A stretch of 64,000 bases of DNA from assembly GCF_014898055.3 (NCBI RefSeq), contig NW_023601104.1:48048699-48112698 (forward strand), given 5' to 3'. A model generated the notes under the pieces. The model ran no database searches and was not told the origin of the DNA. It saw only the letters and a list, made by a program, of their open reading frames with translations. Numbering within the stretch: the first letter of the stretch is position 1; every line of letters begins with the position of its first letter. The translations under genes were made by a program, and so were the position numbers. This document shows, piece by piece, positions 1-12,904 of this stretch. The stretch comes from Talpa occidentalis. Its lineage: Eukaryota; Chordata; Mammalia; Eulipotyphla; Talpidae.

Positions 1-376
1 CTTTAAAAGCTTGTTTTACTTGTCAGGTATTTTTAAAATCTGGGAACTGATGCCTTTAAATTATTATAAAACCAACATTAATATAAATAAGAGAGCAAGG
101 AAAAAGAGTCTTAAATTTTTGTTGTTGTTGGCATTTATTATTATTTTGTGATAATTTTAGTTCTTATAGGTGTCAAGAGAAAATATTGGGAATATAGGTG
201 AAATTCTAGGATGATAATTATAGTGTCATCAGATCCTTTGGTGATGGTATTATTTTGTTATATTAACAAAACCAGGCTTTCTTACTGAATGCTCCTACCC
301 TTGAAAAGCCAATACTTAAATACATAAAACATGTTGTATGCTACCATTCTGTTAAAAGTAAAGTTTCCTTCCTATT

Positions 377-631
377 TTTTTTCATTTTATCTATATAAGT
401 GCTGGGGTACAGGCCAGATGCACAGGAGGGGAGAGGATTCTCCAGAGACAGAGCAGGGAACAGAACAGGCAGACTGACGAAACACGCTGCTGAGGGAGCA
501 GCGGGCTAGACAGGAGAGGTCTGCTGCACCATGTGGAATTCTCGCCAGCCAGCCTAATCGAGCTTGGGCTGCAAAGGCTGCAAACAACTTCACAATACGG
601 CGCTCAACCGGCGGCGGCACCAGGGAGGCCC
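377..631 (-). mobile_element. tRNA-derived SINE (type A), first of a tandem pair
   Basis: Read on the minus strand it starts with the family head GGCCTCCCTGGTG and ends in a T-rich (A-rich sense) tail. The body contains the family landmarks AGGAGAGGTCTGC and TACACTGCTGAGG in diverged form. The flank TTCCTTCCTATTTT at 365-378 recurs as CTCCTATTTT at 631-640 and again at 909-921 after the next copy, so the pair shares one target sequence. Confidence 0.85.
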
Positions 632-640
632 TCCTATTTT

Positions 641-908
641 TTTAAAGATTTATTTTATTTATTTATGCGTACAAGACTGGGTTCTAGACCAGAGGTGCAG
701 TGGGTGAGAGGATACACCAGAGTCAGAGTGGGAAGCAGAACAGGCATATCTACTGAAATATACTGCAGAGGGGAGCAGCAGGTGAAACAGGGGAGACCTG
801 CCAAGCCATGTGGGTCAGCTCCCTGGTCAGGGATCAAACTCATGCTGCAGTAGCTGGAGATAGCTTGATAGCCCTGAGACTTTAACTCTGTGCCACCAGG
901 GAGTTACC
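641..908 (-). mobile_element. tRNA-derived SINE (older type), second of a tandem pair
   Basis: Minus-strand copy abutting the previous SINE. The tail is at 641-670 and the head at about 893-905 (TGCCACCAGGGAG on the plus strand). Its head resembles the copies at 36.0 and 50.8 kb (TCTCAG... form) more than the type A head. CTTCCTATTTT follows it at 911-921, a third copy of the shared target. Confidence 0.85.
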
Positions 909-2004
909 TCCTTCCTATTTTAATACATTTTTTGGTTTATTTTGCAATAAGCTGAGATTTTGGTAGTGACAAGTTCCTTAATCTCTGTGCATCTCACAGG
1001 GGCATTAAGTGATTTTCTTAGAACTGCAATTTGAGTCAGTGCAGTTGGAAACATAATTGCTGAATTTGCCTTATTTTGTATATTTATAGAAACCAGAGAG
1101 TGAAGTTTAAGAAGTAATTTTGTGTCTGGAAATAGATAGATAACATGAAAAATGAGGGATTGTTTAGTGAAAACAGTTTTTTGTTTTTTCCTGAGGTTAA
1201 GTTTTATCTTGCCAGAATATAGGTAGAGAGAGAAGAGAGTTGTAAATTTTGGTGAAACATAATTCAAAGGCATATAGCTAAGAATAGTATTTTGTTTTTG
1301 CTTATGAGGAAAACCAGTAACAGACTGATTTAATTTACCAAAGAGAAAGGAGAGGGGGAGAAGGAAAAAAAGGCTTATTTGGTAATAGTGAATTTTATTT
1401 TCCTTTTCTTGGTTAAATGGCTGGATGCGACCAGTCAGGATAGTCTGCCCTGGAATAGACTATCCCAAGGATAGATCATCAAAGAAAAATGATTTTAATT
1501 GTTTATAAATTCTCCAGGAGTATCTTGGGTATTTAACTTTGACTTTCACATAATATGTTATCTCTGTGTTATGTCTACCACTATCCTCTGTAGCATCTCC
1601 ATACCAGATCTGTATCAGAATTTCTCACTTGCTTTATTATGGCCCTTGTTTCTGTGATTTCCACCCCTCCCAGCTCCCCCTGCTTTATATTTGGTATGTT
1701 AGATGGGCTTTCCAAATGCTAATTCTTCATCTCCCTAGGGTTTTGTTTGTCATTATAAATCATTATTTTAATATTGTGAGAATGTAACTTGTGTTGAGGT
1801 CAAAAAGCCTATTTGTGAGCCAGTTTGGGAGATCTGAACCAAGGTGGGTAAAGTATATGCGGTTTTTTCTACTGTTATCTAGAAGAAATAAGTAAAACTA
1901 CAAGTATTTACTTTAAAAAGTTTGTGCTCTTTTACCTTAATGTTGCTTTGTTTGAAAGTTTCGGTCATTATTCTGGAACGTTTTGCATATTGTCTTTGCT
2001 ATAG

Positions 2005-2178
<174 letters not shown>

Positions 2179-2209
2179 TAAAAGACACATAAATAATATG
2201 ATAATAGTT

Positions 2210-2520
2210 ACACTTTTATTTAGTAGCTCCTAGGTGTCAGGTTTTGTGCCATATACTATGTGTGTTTTACACATAGCTAGTATAGTAATTCCAAAACCAG
2301 GTATGAAGCCATGCAATTTAGTTTTGAATCCAGCTGTCAGTGACTTGTGACTTTGAATGAATTGTTTAACCTCTTTATGTCTCAATCTCCCCATACATAA
2401 AATAGGGTTAATAGTTGTACTTACCAGATAGAAATGCCCTGACTAATCCCTGATACAAAATTGCTGTTATCTGTAATGCATTTAATATAAGTGTGATGCC
2501 TAGCACACAATATGTGATCA
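2210..2520 (+). mobile_element. MIR-type ancient SINE
   Basis: The stretch at about 2310-2450 follows the MIR body: gaatcc..gctgt..gtgactttg..aattgtttaacctct..gtctcaatctcc..cat..taaaatagggttaatagt. The piece at 2210-2290 resembles another MIR end (caggttttgtgccatatact). Boundaries are approximate and divergence is high, as expected for an element predating placental mammals. Confidence 0.7.
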
Positions 2521-5500
2521 AAAGTTAGCTCATCGTCATCTCTTTGTATTAAATATGTGGTGGATTGGGAGTATATGAATGGAAAGAATATATTTATATT
2601 GGAAAAGGTAAAAATTATTTTCTTTTCAGATATTTGTTATATTTATCTTAAAGTGTTAAAAAAAACCCTCAATATTAGTTTTTCTCACCAGTTTTCACTG
2701 CTATTAGAAGGACAAGGTAATTTTTTTGAGTAAATCTTTAATATTTATTAGTCTTGTCATTACATTTTCTTACAAGATAGCATATGGGGAAAAAAAAACC
2801 CAGCAAAACAAAAACCAAGCTATCAAATATAAAGCTTTAAGAGCAAGGAAATGTTATGACCAAAAAATGAGAAGGTGAAACAACTGCTTATTTTTTCTTT
2901 AAAATTGTTGTTTTTAGGTGAAATTATTTTATTTCTAAATGGAATGATCGTTTCATTTTGATTTTGATTTTTAATTTTTCAATGATCTAGGACAAAGTAT
3001 TTATTGAGGAGTATTTATTGGATTATCTGTATAGATAATAAAAGTATTTTTGTTGTTATTAAATGTTAGTTGTCTGCTATTTATGGTGCTTTTATTTGTG
3101 TTTAGCTGTTGGAGTCAGTTACATTTTAAGTTCTGACTAATTGTAAGACAGTAAATATTCTCCCAAACATTTTGAAGGAAACTTAAAGAACTATTGATAA
3201 AATTGACCTCAGCAATCTTATATTACAAGCACCCACTTAGTTGTTTTCTTCTTTCATGAAAATATTAACTTAAAAAGTTAAGTTATTCTAGTTTCTTTCA
3301 GTGGAATGCATATTTAGTTTGTGAATGTGATACAAGCCAGGATGTCAAACTTTCACAAAGAAGGAATAATGAATTTGCATACTTTAAGTGATACACTCAT
3401 TATGTGTGTCTCTTGATTAAAGTAATATGAAAACTGGTACATGCAGCACATGAGTGATGGCAAAATGGAGCTGTTGGTGTCAGTCTTTTCTTAAGTCGTC
3501 TGTTCAGTCTATGCCAACATAAATACTTGAAGTGAACTTTAATTTCTTTCTTCTTGTTTTACTGAGGCTGTAGTCTTAAATTTTGTGTTTGCAAATTGGC
3601 TGCCATTAAATAGATTTTCTGGTAAAGATGAGATATTGGAACTCTTGGAAAGCCTGAAATGAGTACTTTTTTTGTGTTGACAGGCTGATCATAAGTCCTT
3701 CAAGAAATAAACTAAGCAATAAAGGCAATTACTTAGAAGAATGTGGATTCTTAAAAGCCCAACTTATAAATTATTTTTGAAATCTTAGATAAACTTGCCA
3801 CTATTATACTAATTGGTGTCATTTTGACATTTTTGCATTTTATCATGTTAATTTATTTGGTGCTCTGTATTACTGCAAACACAACGCAATGTAAAATGAT
3901 TTAATTAACAATAAAGAAAAACTGCGAATGGTTTGTTTTCAGCAGTTCAGATTTTGGGAAAATATAGACTAGTGAACTGAATCTCAGCATCATGAATGTT
4001 CTCTGTTCTTGGCCTTACTTAGCTAGACAATTTTAGGGGCAATATGATTTCATAGGACTATTCCTCTTTTCATTATTGAAATAGACATTTGGTAATATAG
4101 TTTTTGTCAATTCATTTTAAAATTCCCTGTTAGGGTTGGCAGATCATACAATTATTCAGATTCTCATATATTTTTCCCTTTGGGGTATATTGTAGAAAAA
4201 CCACACACTTTCTGCAGTTATATACTTTAGCCTTATTACCAAGAGACATTTTATATTTGCTTCTAGAAAAGTAAAATAGTAGTTGCAGAAAAAAAATTTT
4301 ATAATAGTTTTGGGTTTCTTAGGCTGAAGATGTTTATATCAGCTTTGAAAGGACAACAGTGATTTGTCTATGCTGTTTTGCAAAATTATGGTAATGGAAG
4401 TATACCCAGTTTGTAGAAAGAGTATTATAAAAGCTCTCAACATGTTGACATTGTAATGACTGCAAATGACCAGTTGCTTTGGGGACCTTATGGAATTTAA
4501 AATCCATGTGTAGGTGGGGAAACTATCATCAAGACATAATATATCTTTCTTTTAATGAACAAATACCAGTTATTTTTCTCTTTTTTAACTTTCCAAATAA
4601 CATTCAAATTTCATATTATAATATCACCTATTATAACATCACAAAATTGTAGCCCTAGAAATTATAAGTAGATTTTTCAATTGAAACTGCAAATAACTAT
4701 AAATATTTGCACATAGAAAAATGTGGTGCTATATTTTACTAATGTAATACTACTTTTTTGTGGGTTGAAAAGCATGTTGACAGTTTTCACATATGACTTA
4801 TTGGTAGAAGTACCTGCTGTCTTTCACAGTTTTAAGGTGATAAAACACCTTTAATATACTTGTGAATTTACTACAGCTTAGTTTTACTAAAGAATGTTTT
4901 TTATTGTACTTAGCTAATGAAGTAGGAACTTTTTAAGGCATATAGAAAGAGGTTACTAAAATTGAAATGGCAAGTAATTTTATTGAGGATGACACAGTGC
5001 TTATTAATGATTAAATGTGAGACTTTTGAGTAGGATCCACTTGTCTATTCTATTGTTGTGGGATAGAAATTTTCCACTCATGTCACAGTATTCTGCTCTG
5101 TTTTAAGGTATTAAGCATTTTTTCCAGCTTAGGGATGAATATGTGTATATGGGCTTACATGACAGAGAAATTGTAGAAAGTTAGCACGGGAAAATGGCCT
5201 TTTATAATAGCACTCATCCCAGTAAGAATTACAGGGAAACAACTAAAATTTCATAAAGGTGATTTAAGTGCATATTATGTGAGTGAGCTCTGGTTATTCT
5301 TGAAGAGAGTGAGTGTGTTGAAGTTGTTGTCATGGATGATTAAATTCTGATCCAGTGGCTGGAGCTCCCAAATCTTCTGATTTATAATTTGCTTTTTTTT
5401 ATGTCATTGTCTTGTGACCCTTCCTTGGGTTTCATTTGATACTAAAGACTCCTCTGATTATCTTTGTGAAAAATTCTGGGATGTATTCCATAAACACAGT

Positions 5501-6090
5501 GTTACAGGAATGGCTTTTTCTTTGCTGCTCTCTAGATCATGTTTATAAATACTCTTTTATACCTAGTATATTATGGGAAGGTGATATCCATAACATAATC
5601 AGGGGTTGAAGGAATCTTAAAAAGTTTTGATTTGCTCTGGCTTTATGCCCTTTTATCTTTGAAATATCTCACAGATGAGATCTCTGTTCTTTGAAGAGTA
5701 CCATTACCCTAGTTTATCAAAAACAAATCTATCCATCTCTCTATCTGACTCATAGTTTCTTATATAGGGCATTGAATAGGACTGTTCAGTGTGGTAAACC
5801 TTTTCCTTTTGACATTCCTTAAGAATAGCTGGCCCCTTTTCAGTTTTACTTACTCTGCTACAAATGATCTGAGCCAGGGACAGCAATAAGTGAAGTAGAT
5901 GAAGAAAGCCTTATTTAGCTGCAGAATAGCTAAATGTATTCCAGTGTCTGCTGCCTGTTAATTTTGGTTTCTTCCACAGGATGACAGCAAATGGTGTTGA
6001 CCATGTATGGATATACATATGTAAAATAGGTCATACAGCTTTGTGCATCTGCCATAAGATGAGACTGGTGTTCTGTGATGCTTTACTTTT
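2521..6090. other. AT-rich intron, no repeat recognised
   Basis: About 3.5 kb of low-GC sequence in which I recognise no SINE, L1, LTR or DNA transposon and no open frame of 60 codons until 5704. It is one of the longest repeat-free stretches in the window. I see no exon, RNA gene or tandem array in it. Confidence 0.6.
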
Positions 6091-6094
6091 TGAG

Positions 6095-6345
6095 TTACAG
6101 TAGTCCTCCTTTATCTGAGTTTTCTCTCTCTAAGGTTTTAGTTACCTGCAGTCTGCCAGAGTCTGAGGGAGAGAGGTTATATTCAGATAACTTTTATTAT
6201 GGTATACTTTTACAATTATTTTATTATTGTTGCTCTCATACTGTGCCTATTTATAACTTAAGCTTTTTCACAGATATGTATGTTTGAATAGGAAAATGCA
6301 TGGTATACATAGTATATACAGGACTATTCGTAAAATGTGTACATT
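6095..6345 (+). mobile_element. Tc1/mariner (Tigger/MER2-like) non-autonomous remnant
   Basis: Begins CAGTAGTCCTCCTTTATCTG, the usual start of Tigger-derived elements. It continues with GTTTTAGTTACCTGCAGTC and, further on, CTGTGCCTATTTATAACTTAA and a row of TATA-rich motifs typical of MER2-like copies. Family assignment is by memory; the 3' inverted terminus is not clear. Confidence 0.55.
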
Positions 6346-7019
6346 AGTAGTGCAGTGCATTTCTAATGTGACCATTATCTGTTAAGACTATGTGTACTTA
6401 ACATTTCTTTTTTCCAATCTACTGCCAGGTTTTAAAAACCCCAACTTTTTTTCTTCTTATTTCCTAACTTATTGATCCTCTTCTATGCTCTTCAAAATTA
6501 TCAGCACATTTTTGGTATCTTCTCTCAGAGAGAACAATTTAAAGAACTCTTGTTAGGTAGTGGGAGGCTTAACTTGCAATTATATTTATAATACTCTATT
6601 TTTATTTATGTGCCCTTTGAAATTTTTGGTTTTTAAAATAGACCCCATTATTGCTGATTCATAGGTACTGAATAATTCACTGGGTGCTTAAGAATTCTTT
6701 TAGGAGTACTTTAACAAAATACACATAGCTTCCTCCCCTCCCCCCCAGGTTGAAAGAAAGTCAAGCATTTAAAAAGGAAAGGTGGAAGTAGAATGTAAAA
6801 TGAATTTGGAAGTAGAAGATGTGGGGACTATTCATCTGTGAATTGGCAACTTCATGGGAAAAGACAAAAGATCATTATCGTGACACTGTGCTTAGAAATA
6901 GGAAAACTTTCCATAGTGTAGATTTGGTGAGACTAACTAGAGAGAGGAATAGTTAGTGATGCTACAGAAAAAAAAAAGCAACAGAATCAAGCATCTTTTT
7001 CACTTTCCTTCAGAAACTC

Positions 7020-7590
7020 CCACTCTAGATTTTGAGTATATGGTATGCATCCACACAGGGTAATGAAATCTTGTTCATCAAGATTAAATAGGCTTTGTAT
7101 ACCCATATTCATAGCAGAGTTATGCACAGTAACTACGATGTGTAAATTACCCAAGTGTCTATCAGTGAATGACTGGATAAACAAACTGGTATATACATAC
7201 AATGTAATATTACTTAACCTTAAAATAGAAGGAAATGCCAACATGTTCTGTAATGAGGCTGTACCATGAAGTAATGTACATTATGTAAGTGAAATAACAC
7301 AATCACGAAAATGACAAATACTCTATGTTTATCCTTATATGAGGTTCTTAAAGTAGTTAACCTCATTGAGGCAGAAAGTACAATGAGTATGTCCTATAAC
7401 TGGGGGTAGGGGAAAATGGGGAGTTACTGTTTAATAGGTATAAAGTGTTAGTTTTACAGGATGAAAGAGTTAAGGAGATGTTGATGGTTGGAAAATATGA
7501 AAGTATTTAATTTCAATGAACTGTACATATAAACTTAATTTAGATGGTAAATTTTATGTTACATATTTTACTACATTGAAAAAAGATTGG
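7020..7590 (+). mobile_element. Old L1, 3' end fragment
   Basis: Matches the C-terminal part of L1 ORF2 and 3' UTR in order: ACCCATATTCATAGCAGAGT, CCAAGTGTCTATCAGTGAAT, GACTGGATAAACAAACTGGT and AATGTAATATTACTTAACC, then a G-rich 3' UTR and tail at about 7560-7590. Many frameshifts. The frames on both strands here are L1 shadows. Confidence 0.8.
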
Positions 7591-8029
7591 GGGAAAGAAT
7601 GATTAGATAAATTTGCTTTAGCAATATTACCGGTATGGAAAATAACAATATAGGGTTTCTTTGATAGTGTCTGTGGTATTGATCTAGTGAATCAATCTGT
7701 TCTTTAAAACAGCAGTCATAGAACTGGGAGAAAATAGAATAGTAATGTTTCATTGGGTGACTTACTAAGATTAGCTATAATCTGCCTCTAATTTGTAGTT
7801 TGGAAACTAGTTTTGAGTTGCTGTGAATTGTAATCTAAAATTATGTTTTTATTTCATGATAAGTGGTAGAACTTACTACATTTAAATTTCTTAGCATTAT
7901 CATTGCCAGTACTATGAAGTGCTGTATATGTTTCTGGCCTTCCATATACTTCTACAGCCTCAATTTCAACAAGCTTCAGTGAATACCAGTCACAGTCTCC
8001 TCTATTTCTGAAATATACTAAGCTCTGTA

Positions 8030-8345
8030 CTGGCTCAAAGCCCTCACATAATTTATTCTTTCTGCCTGAAATATCTTCCAGCTCTGCTGTCTTCTGCTGC
8101 TCTACCCTCAACTAATTTCTACTTATCGAGTCTTTTATTTATTTAAAAATATTTATTTTTATTGAAGTAACATTGGTTTGCAACACTCTGATTCAGATTT
8201 ATAGGGCCACTCCTCCTCAGATGCATCTCACCACCCCAGCCCACCTCCAAGGCACCCATAGTCTTACAGCATAAAGTCTCAGTTTTAATATTTCTTCTGT
8301 GAGGCTTTCTCTGACTCCTTAGTGTCCTTATTGTGACTTTAAGGA
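8030..8345 (+). mobile_element. L2 fragment interrupted by an L1 3' tail
   Basis: About 8035-8130 reads like the conserved L2 3' region (TTCTGCCTGAAATATCTTCC). After the inserted segment at 8140-8265 it resumes with AAAGTCTCAG... and TGTGAGGCTTTCTCTGACTCC, the L2 stretch that normally follows. Diverged; limits approximate. Confidence 0.55.
8140..8265 (-). mobile_element. L1 3' end (minus strand) inside L2
   Basis: On the minus strand it ends with AGTGTTGCAAACCAATGTTA then cttcaataaa. Closely related termini recur at 10120-10146 and 25553-25567 (+), and at 21000 and 29850 (-). It splits an L2 copy. Confidence 0.55.
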
Positions 8346-8403
8346 TAGAGTTTTTATGTTATCTGTTTGTTTTCAGCTGCCCTACTAGAAAATACAACAT
8401 CCA

Positions 8404-8547
8404 GGGCCTCCCTGGTGGTGCAGCGGGTTGAACGCAGCTCTGTGAAGCTGTCTGCAGCCTCTGCAGCGTGGGTTCGATTCCTGACTGGCCAGGGAGAAAC
8501 CCACATGGTGTGGCAGACCTCTCCTGCCTCACCTACTGCTCCCCTCA
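8404..8547 (+). mobile_element. tRNA-derived SINE, head and first half only
   Basis: Starts GGGCCTCCCTGGTGGTGCAG with a clear A-box region, and has a B-box-like GGGTTCGATTCC at 8470-8481. It runs through GCAGACCTCTCCTGCC and stops at CTCCCCTCA with no A-rich tail and no visible target duplication. The 96-codon frame at 8367-8657 crossing it is an artefact of the SINE. Confidence 0.85.
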
Positions 8548-8729
8548 TTTGTTATAAGTTCGCAGAATGTAAGTTGTTTGGCATGGCAAAAGTGGAGAGA
8601 CTTGTGGATGAGTTGCAAGAGTTAGGACCAGAAAGGAGGAAGAAGGTCCAACCATAAATGTCTTATGTTTATTTGAGGAGTTGAATTATAATTCAACCCC
8701 TCAATTGAGTTATCATGAATTTTAGGAAG

Positions 8730-9630
8730 GGCAATGCCATTGTCAGTTTTGTTTCTATGAGTATCACTTTGGTGGCAAAGTAGAGGAAAGGTAATAGGAC
8801 CATATGGGAGGTAGGACCAGTTAGGATGCTGTTATAGTAATCCAGGTGAAATGTGATGAGGCCTGATATAAGCCTGTTACAATAGAAAAGGAAAGGAAGG
8901 GACCTACTTGAGAGGTGTTACAGAGAGTGAATAGGATTTGGCAATTCATTGAATATGAATGAGAAACTTAGGATGGCTTCTGGACTTTTTGAGGTGAGTG
9001 ACTGTAGATAGTTGTGTCATTCATCAAGATGGAGCAAAATGGAAAAGGAATAAATTTAAGAAAAACAGTGATGGATTACAGCTTATGTTAAATTTGATGT
9101 CCAGAGTTAGTCAACGGTGATTGGAATATATTGAGAATTCAAATCAGAGGTTTGGGCCACATACAGATTTGGGAGTCAGCAGTGATAGGTGAAGTCATTA
9201 GTTTAGATCACTGATTCTCAACCAAGAGTGATTTTTGCCCTTCAGGAGACGTTTGGCAAGACTAGAAACATTTTTGATTGATTGATTCAACTGTGGTATA
9301 TAGTGAATAGAGAAGGCCAGATGTTGCTAAGCATCCTGAATTGCACAAGGCATTCCCCCATCTCATCACCTCTCCCACTCCCCCTCGAAATCAAATTGTT
9401 ATCTAGTCCAAAATATCAAATCTATGGGGTTGAGAAGTCTTGATTTAGATAAGGTAATCCAAAAGAATTTTAGAGGGTCTTAAGGTATAGGACTGAGGCT
9501 ATTTGGAACTAAACTGAGGTAATCAGAGAAACACTGAGGAGGGTTAACCAGAGAAGTAGAAATAAGGAAAAAACTACACTCTAGAAACCAAGTAGGAGTT
9601 TTCGGAGGAAGTGTTCAACCTTTTCAGAGT
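8730..9630 (+). mobile_element. Ancient mammalian-wide repeat (name unresolved), split by MER20
   Basis: Segments such as GACCAGTTAGGATGCTGTTA followed by TAGTAATCCAGGTGAAATG, GATTTGGGAGTCAGCAGTGA, and the final CCAAGTAGGAG...GTGTTCAA part follow in order a medium-reiterated repeat that I recognise but cannot name safely. It is interrupted at 9209-9442. Confidence 0.4.
9209..9442 (+). mobile_element. MER20-type hAT-Charlie element
   Basis: Starts CACTGATTCTCAACC and ends GGTTGAGAAGTC. Internal landmarks in order are GATTTTTGCCCTTCAGGAGA, CGTTTGGCAAGACTAGAAAC, GCTAAGCATCCTGAATTGCA and CAAAATATCAAATCTA. Its length of about 230 bp fits the family's roughly 220 bp. Confidence 0.8.
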
Positions 9631-10084
9631 AGCTAAATAAGAATCAAAATTTTTATTTTAGATTTCATAGTATGTCCAGGTTTTCGATTTATGAAACCAT
9701 TATTTTCAAGACAACTTGAACAGCTTGTGTTGTGCTTCTTGAAGAAATATATTTTATAGCCTATATTGTATCTGGCCCTTGGGAATCATTTGCTGAGCAT
9801 GTCTATAATGGTAGTATGCTATGCTCTGGGGAAAAAAGATGAGTAAGATGTAAACTCTGTTCTTTAGGTGCTCACAGTATAGTGGGAGAGATGGAAAATG
9901 TCAGCACATTAATTATCGCAAAAAGGTATAAATAGAGGATCATGGAAACTGGAATTTCTAATCATTTTGTGATGTAGTATAGATAATTCTGGACCCTGGT
10001 AAGGCTTCTGACTGTTGGTCACAAAAAGGAGAAAGAGTTGGGCATATTAAAAAAATTAATTAAAAGATTATATTTAAACACCTG

Positions 10085-10146
10085 AAGGTGGAGATCCTAT
10101 AGCTCTGAATCATATACAGTGTTGTAAATTAATGTTACCTCAATAA
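10085..10146 (+). mobile_element. L1 3' terminus (short)
   Basis: Contains GTGTTGTAAATTAATGTTAC then ctcaataaaaaaaa, the same 3' terminal motif seen in several L1 tails in this window. The upstream boundary is uncertain. Confidence 0.45.
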
Positions 10147-10812
10147 AAAAAATTATAATAACAACTCTCAGCAAACTAGGAATAGGAGAAAATTTCTTCA
10201 ATCTAAAAAGAGATTATCTTTTATTTTGATATTAAAAACATTAAAACTATGGGTGATATATTCTGTCTGCCATGAGTTATATATGTATATATACTTTGAG
10301 AGGTTTTATTTGTAAGTCACAATATAATGTTCTTCCTTACTCCAAAATAGTCTTTTACCTTCAGAATGTACGTGAGGATTATCATTCATCTCCTCTGTAA
10401 CCTTCTTCCTTCCTCTCTGACCTTGTGTTTCTTTGTAATCCCAGGAAAAGGTAGTAGTAACTGAAGGCTGTGGAGAGTTGGAGAGTGACTGATTTGTGAG
10501 TTTGTCCTAGCTTTCTCTTACCAATTCCTTCTCTTCCAAACAAATCACATCTGTCTACCACCTAATCCCAAGTTGGACCAAGCTAGAGTGTGAGACTTTT
10601 TTCAAAAATTTATATGTATTCTGGGTTTGTAATTTAGATTATAAACCTGCTTATTCTACTCATCTTCTATTCAACACTCAACTTCTAAGTATTTCACTAT
10701 TGCAAAATATTGTGTAATAGTTCTCAAACTTTTTGGTTTGTGTAGCCATCTGTGCTCTTAAAAATTATTGAGTCTCCCAAACAACTTTTGCTAATGTAGA
10801 TCATTTGTGTTA

Positions 10813-11138
10813 TTTTATTTATTTATTTATTTTTTAAATAGAGGCATGTTTTATTTATTTATTTATTGTTTGTTTGTTTGTTTTTGTTTATACATGCACT
10901 GGGTACAGTCAGAAGCACGGGAGGGTGAGAGAATTCACCAGAGCCAGAGCAGGGAGCAGAGCAGGCAGAAGGACCGAAGTACACTGCTGAGGGGAGCAGC
11001 AGGCGGCAGGAGAGGTCTGCGCGCCATGTGGGACTCTCCTCTGGTGGCCGGGGAGCAGCCGGGGATCGAACTGGCGCCGCAGAGGCTGCGGGCAGCTTCG
11101 CAACCCAGCGCTCAACCGCTGCGCCACCGGGGAGGCCC
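10813..11138 (-). mobile_element. tRNA-derived SINE, young type B with extended tail
   Basis: Full-length copy with perfect 14-bp target duplication GATCATTTGTGTTA at 10799-10812 and 11139-11152. On the minus strand the head has a good A-box (TGGCGCAGCGG) and a B-box-like GTTCGATCCCC. CpG sites are largely intact (GGCGCCGCAGAGG, GCGCGCCATG), indicating recent insertion. The sense tail goes ATGTATAAACAAAAAC, (CAAA)n, (TAAA)n, then CATGCCTCTATTT. That extra tail end is shared with the 42.8 kb copy. Confidence 0.93.
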
Positions 11139-11672
11139 GATCATTTGTGTTAATATTTGCTAAGTTAGAAATTAAAGCTGAGAAATAAAAACTACTTGTT
11201 CACAAAATAGCAACAAACTCAAAGTTATTAATATAAATGATATTTTAATGAAAAATGTCTTTCTAAAGTAAAATTTAGTGAAAAGAATAGCATTGCTTTA
11301 TATTTTTGTAAAAGCATTTTAATGTCTGGTTTAATAGAGATTGATTTTCATATCTACTTTTGCAATCAGTCTATTGTAATATGTTGCTTTGGCTGAAGTT
11401 TATGAGGAAAATACAGCCCCACATAGACATGTATTTAGAAAAAGGAAAGAATATTTTAATAATTATGCCAAATAAGCACAGATTTTCTTCACTCATACTG
11501 TATCAAAGTTTGACAAGCATTGTTTACCTGAAGATTAGTTGTATTGTGAAAGCTGAGACTATGTTTTTTTTTTAAGTTTTACATAGTTTATTTAAAATTT
11601 TTTAAAAATTTTATATTTATGTTAATGAACTTTTTATAGTCTTATATTAAAATCTCATCTATCTTAGATTTT

Positions 11673-11937
11673 TTTTTAAGATATATTTATTTATGCATAC
11701 AAGAACTGGGGTACAGGCCAGATAAGTGAGAGGTGAGAGGATACACCAGAGGCAGAGTGTGAAACAGAACAGGCAGATTAACTGAAACACACTGCTGAAG
11801 GGAGCAGTGGGTGAGTCAGGAGAGGTCTGCTGTGCAATGTGGGTAGCTCCCTGGCAGGGTATAGAAGTTGTGCTGCAGTGGCTGCAGAGAGTTTCATAGG
11901 TTGCATCTTAACCCCTTGCACCACCAGGGAGGCCCTT
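11673..11937 (-). mobile_element. tRNA-derived SINE, type C
   Basis: Minus-strand copy with target duplication TCTTAGATTTT at 11662-11672 and 11938-11948. The head end has the type C form (TTCATAGGTTGCATCTTAAC on the plus strand), shared with copies at 20.1 and 44.2 kb. Confidence 0.9.
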
Positions 11938-12360
11938 TCTTAGATTTTGAATTGGATTTCATAACATCACTCATTGGTTATTTAGAAAATATTAGTTCAT
12001 TGATTAATACTGGTCTTCCAAATGTTTGCAGATTTTATGATAGAATATTTTAAATACTCATTTGCTGTTATATAATATTTAAAAGATCCATTTGTTAATG
12101 CTGTATTATTATTGATCTTACGAGACAATTCTTTACGAATTGGGAAGCAGTCACAAACTCATGGTGGCTAAGATAAAAGGCTTTCCAAAATCTCTAATTT
12201 TATTCAAAAACTTAAATTTTGTCATAGACAATAAATGTTGTCAATTGTGTATTTTAAGTGCGGACTCACTTCATTTTTATATATCAAATATCTGAAATCT
12301 AATAGCAATTGTTTGTCAGTTTGTTTTTCAAGTGAAAATGTTGCTCGATGAAAAATACAT

Positions 12361-12590
12361 GTCTGCAGCCTCTGCAGCATGAGTTTGATTCCCTTCCAGG
12401 GAGATGACCCACATGGCATAGCAGACCTCTCCTGTCTTACCTGCTGCTCCCCTCACAGGAGAGGGAGGGTATTTCAGTCAATCTCCTGCTCTGTTTCCTA
12501 GTCTGTCTCTGGTGAATCCTCTCACCCCCCTCATCTCTGGCCTGTACTACCCAGTTCTTATATGCATAAATAAATAAATATTTAAAAAAA
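12361..12590 (+). mobile_element. tRNA-derived SINE, 5' truncated
   Basis: Starts inside the head at GTCTGCAGCCTCTGCAGCAT and proceeds through the B-box-like GAGTTTGATTCCC and the full body. It ends ATGCATAAATAAATAAATAT then poly(A). The missing first 45 nt or so includes the A-box. It also carries a small insertion (ggagagggag) after CCCCTCA. Confidence 0.85.
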
Positions 12591-12624
12591 TTCATCTAGT
12601 TTAGCCATTGAAATTCAGTATGCA

Positions 12625-12904
12625 CCACTTTGGTGGCGCAAGATATGAAGTCTCAGCACTATGAAGCTATCAGCAGCCACTACAGCACAAGTTTGATCCC
12701 CGGCCAGGGAGCTAACCCACTTGGTGCAGCAGACATTTCCTGTCTTGCCCGCTGCTCCCCACAGCAATGTATCTCAGTAGATTTGCCTGTTATGCTCCCC
12801 ACTGTGTCTCTGATGAATCCATTCTCCTCCCCCTCCCCTGCACCTCTGGCCTGCACCCCAGCTCTTGTATGCATAAATAAATAAAATAAATCTTAAAAAT
12901 AAAG
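12625..12904 (+). mobile_element. tRNA-derived SINE, older type D
   Basis: Flanked by AAATTCAGTATGCA (12611-12624) and AAATTCAATATGCA (12905-12918). The head reads ACTTTGGTGGCGCAAGATAT followed by GAAGTCTCAGCACT, the TCTCAGCACT variant shared with 28.7, 36.0 and 50.8 kb. The tail is AAATAAATAAAATAAATCTT then poly(A). Frames on both strands here are SINE translations. Confidence 0.9.

Noticed and set aside
8367..8657. Open frames of 60-100 codons recurring through the window with peptides like SPQQCISVSLPVLLP or RDRVGSRTGR (also 12630-12884, 38046-38360, 50475-50765 and others)
   Set aside because: They are translations of the SINE in its six frames; the same peptides recur at every SINE copy and no start, splice or family evidence supports coding.
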